DNA of 64,000 nt from Sinonovacula constricta (Eukaryota > Mollusca > Bivalvia > Cardiida > Solecurtidae). Each line of letters begins with the position of its first letter. Positions within the stretch are counted from its first letter, which is position 1. The stretch covers positions 33,041,840 to 33,105,839 of the forward strand of contig CM017563.1 of NCBI GenBank assembly GCA_007844125.1, given 5' to 3'. Below the pieces are notes generated by a model that did not search any database, was not told where the DNA came from, and was given only the letters and a program-made list of their open reading frames with translations. The position numbers were made by a program, and so were the translations under genes. Shown piece after piece: positions 55,837-64,000 of this stretch.

Positions 55837-58800
55837 ATGTCATTAACGGGTGGCGAGAAAATTATATTAGACGGTGGGACGTCGACAGAGATAGTTCGAC
55901 TTGGCCATTCTTACATTGATGTAAATATTCTTTTTTATTTTATTTAATCCGCTATCCGATGAGACAATTTCACCAGTCTGTTATCTAATAAACGTGTCTG
56001 CCAATATCGAGAGCTGCTACAAAAAAAAAAAAGGAAAAAAAAAATCCATATATAATATATTATTACCAATTTTAATTGTACAGTTTTAATTGAATGCTTT
56101 GTAATCATTCTACATAAACATTCTGAGAATAATACACATATTCATGCTCTTTGTATTTTATTTGTATGTTTTGTCTTACCTGAAAAATACATAATATGTC
56201 TTTCTTTTTTTAGAAAGATCCACTATGGTCGTCTCGACTTCTACAAGAAAGCCCAGATGTTGTCAAAACAGCTCATAAAAAGTTGGTTTTCATACATGAT
56301 CACCATTCCATTCATCATCATAATCAGAAGCAGCAGCAGCATCCATCACCATCCACAGTCTCCTCATCATTATCTTATTGTCATCGTCACACTCTTATTG
56401 TCATCACAGCCATCATTATCATCATCATCATCAGCAGCAGCAGCAGCAACATTTGCATCATCATAAACAGCAGTAACATCTTCAACACCATCATCATCAT
56501 CGTCACCAGCCAGATTGTGCTGAACTTTGTCCCAGCCGCCAAGCAGTTTAACTTGAATAATGTCAACTGATTGTTGATGTTATACAGCTTGCTTGATTTA
56601 ATAGCTGACTGGTTTGTTTTTTCTCAGGCTAATTAGGATTGCAGATTATGTTCAGATTTTAACTGCATTATAACACTGTCAAAGCACCATTTTCTCTGAT
56701 AAAAGTAATGTAGTAAGTTACTACCATCACCTTGCTCTAAAAAGAGACTAAAATGTTATTTTTGTTCACATATTGCCTTAATCTTTGCCCATCTTGACTG
56801 CCAAGCTCACTTGTATTTCAGTTTTCTGAGATCTGGAGCCCAGTGTGTCCTGACAACCACATACCATGCCAGTATCTATGGCTTCACCAAGCTTCTCAAT
56901 ATCTCCGAAGAAGATGCCAAGAAACTGTTTCACAAGGCTGTATTCCTCGCCAGACAGGCTTGCACAGAAGTTCATCAGGAAACAGGTGATAAGGATTGGT
57001 CTTTTTTTTATTTTGTTTAATATAATGCCCTGATATCTTGGCCTTTGAATAACTGAATAGTTCTCATGATACAATTAATATATATATATATTAATTATAT
57101 ATTAATTTATAAAATTAAAAGTCTGTTGTAAAAAAATAATATGATTTCTTAAATCTTTATTTTAATGATTTTTCTCAAATCCTTTTAATGTTAATGTTTA
57201 CATTTCATGTGATTTACTGATAAATAAAAATTAATCACACACTTTAATTTTAATCACTAATTAGGCTTTGTTTTAAGGTTAAAGTTATTATGTACTACAT
57301 ATATCAGTAATTGCTTTTATACTAAATTACAACACATTGTTTTGAATTTTTTAATTTTGATGTTTTTGCAGGTGCCCCACAGGCACTGGTGTTTGGGTCT
57401 TTAGGACCATATGGAATCAAGTTCTTCAACTGTTCAGAATATTCGGGAAGTTATAAAGATGAGGCCAACAAGCAGGTAACAGCTTAAGAGTAATCAATTT
57501 ACTTGTCATGTAAATAAATAAAAAGTTAAGATAAATAAACATGGAAGAAGTAACTTCCAGAACTACATGCATAAAGTTTCCTTTAATGGTTAAAATATTT
57601 TTGCAGTATCCTTAACTGGTAGTGATGCATACAAAAGATGACGATATAAATTGTGTGGGTTGAAAAAACATGAATTGGAAATTGTCTTTTTGTAATGAGA
57701 ATGACTTCCTGCGACAGGATTCATTTTTTAAACTCTGATAAGGCTTCTTATTCTTATAAAATACTTTTGCATTCAGCACAGTATGACCTGTCAAGTGTTG
57801 GTGTGCTGTAAAACACAAAAATACAAACAATTATAAAATTAAACTTAGGACTATAAATGAAATTAAGACCTAGACTTCTGTAATTTTCCCCATAAATAAT
57901 GATTATAATTATTGAATGAAGTAATTTATTTTTTATTATATAAGTTTTTAACTAATGCACTAAACGATTTAATTTCTCTCTGTTGCTTCGTTATTTAAAA
58001 TTATATGACAAATGATGTGTTTTTTAGAATACAGAAATATTTTTTATTCCAAAAAATTATTTGCCATATTTTCCTGTTGTTTATTACATCAAAAATGGCT
58101 TATGTATGTGTTGATCATTTTACATTTGTGCTTAAGGGTTACTTTAATTCTGCAAAATTAGTGTTTTTTTTCCTCAAGATATACCAAGACTGGCACAGAC
58201 CCCACATACAGGAGTTGGTATCAGCTGGTGTGGACCTGGTTTCCTTGGAAACGTTTCCTCTTCTTTGTGAAGCAGAAGCTGTCATAGAACTGGTGGAGAA
58301 AGAGTTCCCACAAACCAAACTTTCCATCTGCTTTTCATGCAAGGTACATACAATCTAAACATTGAAGGTCCATTGGGGATCTGAGACGTGTTCAGTAAAT
58401 ACTGATTATATAAAACGAGTTGGATGAAATGGTACGAAACGAGGCTGTGCTGAGTTTTTATGTTGTTTTAACCAGTTTGTTTATTATCTACAGTGTATAT
58501 TGAACACTAACGTTGGATTCTATTTATCATATAACCAATCCATCATCTGTTTTTGTTAAATATTACAATGTGGATTTTCAGAACGGGGAGCAATATATAG
58601 CTGAAAATGACATCACATTAACAAACATTTGCAACTCATTAGCTTACTAGTGAGTTATCTAAAATAATCATTGTGTGTTACTTAATGCATATACCTCAAA
58701 TTTAAGTTATATGGAAAAAAATTAGTCATCGTTCTGTTAAAATTTCTGTTTTAAATCATGCTCTCATTTAATCTAAATTTTGAATTTTTATATACTTTCT

Positions 58801-60749
58801 TCACAAAACTTTTGGTTTACTTTGTAAGGTTGAAGGAATGACAGAGGAATACATTGATGTGGTTAGAATAAGATGTACAGTAGACTTAACTATCAACTTA
58901 AATGATAAATTCAGCTTTTACACTGCATACAGCACATACATGTGAACTTTTTCTGAGGCCAAAGTGGGAGATTTTCACTTGCAAAGTTGGAGATTTGTTA
59001 TTTTCATATAAACAAAAAAGTAAGTTATCTGTTTCCAAATAGGGAGATTTCTGAAAATGTGTAAAACACCTCGCATTTTCAAGTAATTTTTAACCTCAAA
59101 AGTGGGAGTATCCCTCCCAAAGTGGGAGAGTTCACGTGTAAGTTAAATAACTAAGCTGAAAATGGTTATCATCAACATATCAAGAATTCAGTGGGGGTCA
59201 AATTATCACTCAAACAACTGTTTTTTGTGTGTTTCATTTTCATTTTTCTCATTTTATCTTTCACCAAGATTCATTTCATTTCTTTGTGTTATACATTTAC
59301 TAAGAATGTTTTGAATAATAAATTAAACCTAATTACCATATTTTTCAGGATCTGCACTATGTTCTGATAAAATTCTAGCCATATGCTTTACACAAATTTA
59401 TGGTACCCCTTTACAAAAAAAGTACAATAAGTATGTTTTTTATAAATGACAACTTGTTCAGATTCATTAATTAGTTTTCTACATTTAGAATGGTTCTGAC
59501 ACCTGTGGAGGTGACAAGTTCTGTGATGCCATACAGACAGTGAGCCAGTCTGACAGAGTGGTTGCCATGGGAGTTAACTGTACCCCACCACAGTATGTGA
59601 CTCCACTACTGAAGAGTCTTGCCCACCTGAATATACAGAAACCCCTGATTGTGAAACCTAACAGTGGGGAGAAATGGCAGGCTAATAAAGGGTTAGTTTT
59701 TAGACATACCCATGTACAAGAATGAAATGTCCTATGATATTTCTGTAATTTTTGCATCCTGGAATTAATATTAATCATTTTCCTCAAAGTTGAATAGTAT
59801 CCCATTGAATTTGCCATTTATTCAACAAAATTGCAATATTTATTCTATTAACAACAACAACATAGACAAGTTTTCTAATTAAATGGCTTGTTGCTTAATG
59901 AGCAGTACCAACATACGGGTCATAACTTGATAAGTATGTGGTTGTTGTTTTCTTTTACATTTCCTAAATTTTTTAACTAGTTACAATGCAACACATATTA
60001 TAATATACCCTAACCGGAGATCAAGCCTTAGCTTGATTCGCAGAATTTTTCCATTTGTATCAAAATCTTGTGAGATTCTAGGCTGACCTTAATGCTATAT
60101 TTACCACATTGTTTACTCCATAGTATATCAATGTCAAATGAGAAAAAATCTTTCCAATTATGTATTTGACAACAGATGCTTGTTCTCCATGTTTCTCACA
60201 AAGTTTTCTTTTAACAAAAATAATTTTAATGGATTTTTTATGTTTTTTACTCAAAATATTACTAAACCTAAATTTTGTTTAATCAATATATTAACCACAT
60301 CTGCAATACATTATGCACCTCTGCAAAATATTACAGACCTCTGCAATATTTTACAACAGCTGCAATATATCACACACCTCTGCAATATATTACACACCTC
60401 TGAAATATATTACTCATCTCCTCTAAATAATTTACACCCATCTCCTCTGCAATATATATTATGCACCTCCTTGTTAATATATTACAATCTCCTATGAATA
60501 ATTTATTCAAGGGAGACTATTCACTAATATCTCTCATTACACCCACCTCTTCTGCTATATCTAAACCCTTTTTATTTTAGCTGGTTAGACGCACCTACTG
60601 GTGGACAGCTGTATGAGCTGGTAGAAGATTGGCTGCAGGCTGGGGCCTCATGGATTGGAGGATGTTGTCGAACATACCCCGATGATATCAGGAAGCTGCG
60701 GCAAACAGTAGATCCAAATTTTACCTGTTATGGAACTGTTGAGTCATAG
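55837..60749 (+). CDS. Homocysteine S-methyltransferase (MmuM-like), 7 exons
   Basis: Exons: 55837-55920, 56214-56281, 56822-56985, 57372-57475, 58179-58343, 59489-59691, 60581-60749; 957 nt, phases consistent, 318 residues (E. coli MmuM 310). It transfers a methyl group to homocysteine, probably from S-methylmethionine or S-adenosylmethionine, making methionine in the cytosol. The order is typical: LDGGTSTE, DPLWSSRLL, LTTTYHAS, GSLGPYG with SEYSG, WHRPHI, LETFP, FSCK, GVNC (Cys226), KPNSGE and GGCCR (Cys291, Cys292). The three cysteines are the zinc ligands of this family. An in-frame ATG at 55753 could add 28 residues; an overlapping 12-codon upstream ORF starts at 55745. I prefer 55837 because family members start about 10-18 residues before DGG. 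Vertebrates use the distantly related BHMT instead. Confidence 0.94.
56326..56505. repeat. CAT/CAG-type trinucleotide repeats in intron 2
   Basis: Mixed (CAG)n, (CAT)n and (ATC)n runs follow the donor at 56282 closely. Ser-rich and His-rich ORFs across it are artefacts of the repeat. Confidence 0.9.
58582..58649 (+). other. Possible cryptic or poison exon in the methyltransferase gene
   Basis: A 68-bp segment has a good acceptor (GGATTTTCAG) and a consensus donor (CTTACTA/GTGAGT). In the frame of the preceding exon it starts AAC GGG GAG CAA, echoing the true next exon (AAT GGT). Its length is not a multiple of 3; splicing to 59489 makes TAA, and reading on gives TAG. Including it would truncate the enzyme before its zinc ligands. 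Could be chance. Confidence 0.35.
58939..59138. mobile_element. 200-bp MITE with TA target, copy 2
   Basis: Begins CATGTGAACTTTTTCTGAGG and ends AGAGTTCACGTG, flanked by TA. It is the same length as, and closely similar throughout to, the copy at 52084. It is in methyltransferase intron 5. Confidence 0.85.
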
Positions 60750-60890
60750 CCATTTGGATTTGATTTAATGTTTTGAGGGTTAGCTAAAATATCGAGTGGA
60801 AAAACATTCATCCTTAAATGACCACATATTTAATACATGTATGTAGAAAAAAAACAATGATTATGATTTATAATACATGTATATGTATTA

Positions 60891-60896
60891 AATAAA
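60891..60896 (+). promoter_or_regulatory. Poly(A) signal AATAAA, candidate for the methyltransferase gene
   Basis: The first AATAAA after the stop at 60749, giving a 3' UTR of about 160 nt. Another lies near 61125. Confidence 0.55.
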
Positions 60897-61510
60897 TAAT
60901 TCCTTGATTACTTGCTGACAACTTTACACACTTTTTACATCAGCAGCCATTGTTAGAAACTGTGTGGCAACTTCTGGATATCCTGATCTGGATTTACACT
61001 ATTTGTGTTGATCTCAGTTGGTTATGCGGTTTTGATAATGAGTTTCTTTTATTTTTCTGTTAAGAACTGTTTTTTCCCCTATACTTTTTTATATTATTCA
61101 GTAATATTTATGCAGAATTGAAAAAATAAATGTTAGGGATTTTTAACATACAAGTTGACAAAAAACACAACTGATATGTATTTGCTTTGTTTTTTAACAA
61201 TTAATCTATGTCTTTCATTTGCTACCTTACCTAACTGTTATGTGAATGCCTTATTTATTTTAAATGTATTTTGAAGATATAATACCTATTTTTGTTTACC
61301 TAGAAAATCAAATCTGATGTTGTTTTTTGAATCAAGTATAAAATTAAAGGATTTCTCCTTTAAAAGTGATTTTGATTATTGCCTGTTAAAGTAGCATCAA
61401 TGTTTAAAACATTAATGAATTTTCACTTAAAGACACCTTGTTTTCATAAAGGCATTCATAAGGATTGTGATAATATGTGGATTTTTACCATTTTTCAATT
61501 GTCTACAACC

Positions 61511-61545
61511 CCCCCCCCCCCCCTCCCCCACTTCCCCCCACAAAC
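61511..61545. repeat. C-rich tract
   Basis: About 17 C followed by CTCCCCCACTTCCCCCC. It is potentially unstable and able to form an i-motif or, on the other strand, a G-quadruplex. Confidence 0.8.
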
Positions 61546-61807
61546 AACAATAAAAACAAACAACATACACACACAAACAACTCTACGAATGGTGGAGTAG
61601 TTTTAAGGGAAGATAACTATAATATGAGTATTGTGTATATGGGGTTATCTGTCTTTATTTTTTCATGATCATGTACACTTTGTGTTGGCTTAATTTATTA
61701 AAATTTTGGTTGTTTTCATGCATAGTATGAAAGCCAATTTATTTCAAAGGGCCATTGTTAGTTATATTTATGAAAGAATACCTCAGATAGCTGTCTGCTA
61801 ATACTTA

Positions 61808-63428
61808 CTACTGTACCACTTCTAGGAGACCCATCACTGTACCACAGCTGGAAGACCCATCACTGTACTACTGCTAGGGGATCCATCACTGTACTACAGC
61901 TAGGGGACCCATCACTGTACCACAGCTGAAAGACCCATAACTGTACTACAGCTAGGGGATCCATCACTGTACCACAGCTAGGGGATCCATCACTGTACCA
62001 CATCTGGAAGACCCGTCACTATACCACAAGTGAAAGACCCATCACTGTACTACAGCTAGGGGACCCACCACTGTACCGCAGGTGGAAGACCCATCACTGT
62101 ACCATAGCTGGGAGACCCATCACTATACCACAACTAGGAGACCCATCACTGAACCATAAACCGGCTACAATAGCTCAATTGGTAGAGCGTAGGCTAGTGG
62201 ATCAGGAGGTTGCGGGTTCGAACCCTTGCCAGGTCAAGCCAGAGACTTTAAAGTTGGTAGTAGTGACTTTCTTCCTAACACTTGGGGCTAAGGGGACAGC
62301 ATTACGCCTGACTCGTTGCTGTCAGTATAATGGACTGGCCGGGTTCAGACCCTGGGCACTTCATAAGTACCCCTGTGCTATAACGATAGAAACGTCACTA
62401 CAGTATCCGCAAAAATGCCGGCAAATCCCATTCCACTGAACCACAACTGGAAGACCCATCACTGTACCACAGCTGGGAGACCCATCACTGTACCACAGCT
62501 AGGTGACCCATCACTGAACCACAGCTGGGAGACCCATCACAGTACCACAGCTAGGGCACCCACCACTGTACCACAGCTGGGAGACCCATCACAGTACCAC
62601 AGCTGGGAGACCCGCCACTGTACAACAGCTGGGAGACCCATCACTGAACCACAGCTGGGAGACCCATCACTGTACCACAGCTGGGAGACCCATCACTGAA
62701 CCACAGCTGGGAGACCCATCACTGTACCACAGCTAGGTGACCTATCACTGTACCACAGCTAGGGGTCCGACTACTGTACCACACCTGGAAGATACATCAC
62801 TGTACCACAGCTGGAAGACACATCATTGTACCACAGCTAGGGGACCCACCACTGTACCATACCTAAGAGACCCATCACTGTACCACAGCTGGGAGACCCA
62901 TCACAGTACCACATCTAGGGGACCCGCCACTGTACCACAGCTAGGAGACCCATCACAGTACCACAGCTAGGAGACCCATCACTGTACCACAGCTAAGAGA
63001 CCAACCACTGTTCCACAGCTAGGGGACCCATCACTGAACCACAGCTGGGAGACCCATAACTGTACCACATCTAGGAGACCCATCACTGAACCACAGCTGG
63101 GAGACCCATCACTGAACCACAGCTGGGAGACCCATCACAGTACCACAGCTGGGAGACCCATCACAGTACCACAGCTGGGAGACCCATCACAGTACCACAG
63201 CTAGGGCACCCACCACTGTACCATAGATAGGAGACCCACCACTGTACCACAGCTGGAAGACCCATCACTGTGCCATAGCTAGGGGACCCATCACTGTACC
63301 ACAGCTAGGGGACCCACCACTGTACCACATTTAGGGGACCCACCACAGTACCACAGGTGGAATACCCAACCTGTACCACAGCTGGGAGACCCAACCTGTA
63401 CCACAGCTGGGAGACCCAACCTGTACCA
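61808..63428. repeat. 26-bp minisatellite, about 50 units
   Basis: The unit is close to CTGTACCACAGCTGGGAGAC plus CCATCA, with variants CTAGGGGAC and CTGAACC. The array is interrupted by one SINE-C (62161-62430). Long Thr/His/Ser-rich ORFs inside are repeat artefacts. Confidence 0.96.
62161..62430 (+). mobile_element. SINE-C copy 3 inside the 26-bp array
   Basis: tRNA-like head CCGGCTACAATAGCTCAATT and GCGGGTTCGAACCCTTGCC, body ACAGCATTACGCCTGACTCG, end GGCAAATCCCA. Flanked by CACTGAACCATAAA and CACTGAACCACAAC, a possible target duplication, though the array itself provides similar sequence. Confidence 0.9.
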
Positions 63429-63429
63429 C

Positions 63430-64000
63430 TCATGATCAACTTGTTTATTCTTTGAATCCTATACTGAGCAGTTTGTTTATTCTTTGAATCATGCAACGAT
63501 CGATTTGTACATCCTTTGAATCAACCAGTGATCAAATTGTCTATTCTTTAAATCATGCAATGATCAGTTTGTTTATCCTTTTAATCACACAATTATCAAT
63601 TTGTTTATTATTTGAATGTTGCTATGATCATTTTGTTTACTTTCTTAAATCACGCAATGATCAGTTTGTGTAGTTATAAAATCACGCAATGATCAATTTG
63701 TGTATCTATGAATCACAATTATCAATTTGTTTATTCTTTGAATAATGCTATGATCAGTTTGTTTATTCTTTTAATCATGCAATGATCAGTTTGTGTAGTC
63801 TTTGAATCACGCAATGATCAATATGTGTATATTTGAATCACGCAATGATTAATTTGTGCATCTTTTAATCACACAATGATCAGTTTGTGTATCTTTGAAT
63901 CATGCAATGATTAATTTGTGCATCTTTTTATCACACAATGATCAATTTGTGTATCTTTGAATCATGCAATGATTTATTTGTGCATATTTTAATCACACAA
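63430..64000. repeat. 31-32-bp minisatellite, about 18 units, runs off the window
   Basis: The unit contains CAATGATCAATTTGTGTATC and TTTGAATCA. It directly abuts the 26-bp array but has no similarity to it. Confidence 0.93.

Noticed and set aside
62415..62970. Thr/His-rich ORFs of 77-94 codons
   Set aside because: They lie wholly in the 26-bp minisatellite.

Overview
This window is animal nuclear DNA. It is AT-rich, with split genes, consensus GT/AG introns and a dense load of SINEs, small DNA transposons and minisatellites. The gene content (AGFG1, PDCD10, GTF2F2 and a bacterial-type homocysteine S-methyltransferase that vertebrates lack) and the many tRNA-headed SINEs suggest an invertebrate, most likely a mollusc and perhaps a bivalve. 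That placement is inference. No bacterial, viral or organellar genes were seen.

Four protein-coding genes were recognised and their exons joined by checking splice sites, phase and family similarity. (1) 1134-4115, +: the last three coding exons of GTF2F2, the small subunit of TFIIF; the 5' part lies outside the window. (2) 8024-37276, +: a complete ten-exon AGFG1/HRB gene encoding about 1089 residues, roughly twice the human length, because one 1.5-kb exon holds about 20 copies of a 23-residue repeat. (3) 53079-47531, -: six coding exons of PDCD10 (CCM3); the short last coding exon was not found. (4) 55837-60749, +: a complete seven-exon homocysteine S-methyltransferase. PDCD10 and the methyltransferase are divergent and share an intergenic interval of at most 2.7 kb. 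The four genes serve unrelated cellular roles (transcription initiation, endocytic or nuclear-pore trafficking, STRIPAK/GCKIII signalling, methionine metabolism); nothing suggests a joint pathway.

The space between exons is mostly mobile and tandem DNA. I define SINE-A (five copies), SINE-B (over a dozen copies, some in head-to-head pairs), SINE-C (three), a dimeric SINE-D and element E. DNA transposons with visible inverted termini and target duplications are a 629-bp Mutator-like element (10-bp TSD) at 1380, a 2.1-kb hAT deletion derivative (8-bp TSD) at 16583 that split a SINE-B, two piggyBac-like elements (TTAA) at 29729 and 48562, and two 200-bp TA-flanked MITEs at 52084 and 58939. Minisatellites have units of 20 bp (5.4 kb), 42 bp (25.8 kb), 56 bp (41.7 kb, apparently born from SINE-B), 16 bp (50.7 kb), 26 bp (61.8 kb, with a SINE-C inside) and about 31 bp (63.4 kb to the end).

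The most unusual observations are the giant repeat exon of AGFG1, whose units carry FG and FxDxF/DxF-like endocytic motifs; the 56-bp satellite derived from a SINE; the Mutator-like element carrying an exon-like ORF and a CRE; a possible poison exon in the methyltransferase gene; and a 5S-rRNA-like fragment in a PDCD10 intron. No clearly new multi-gene system was found.
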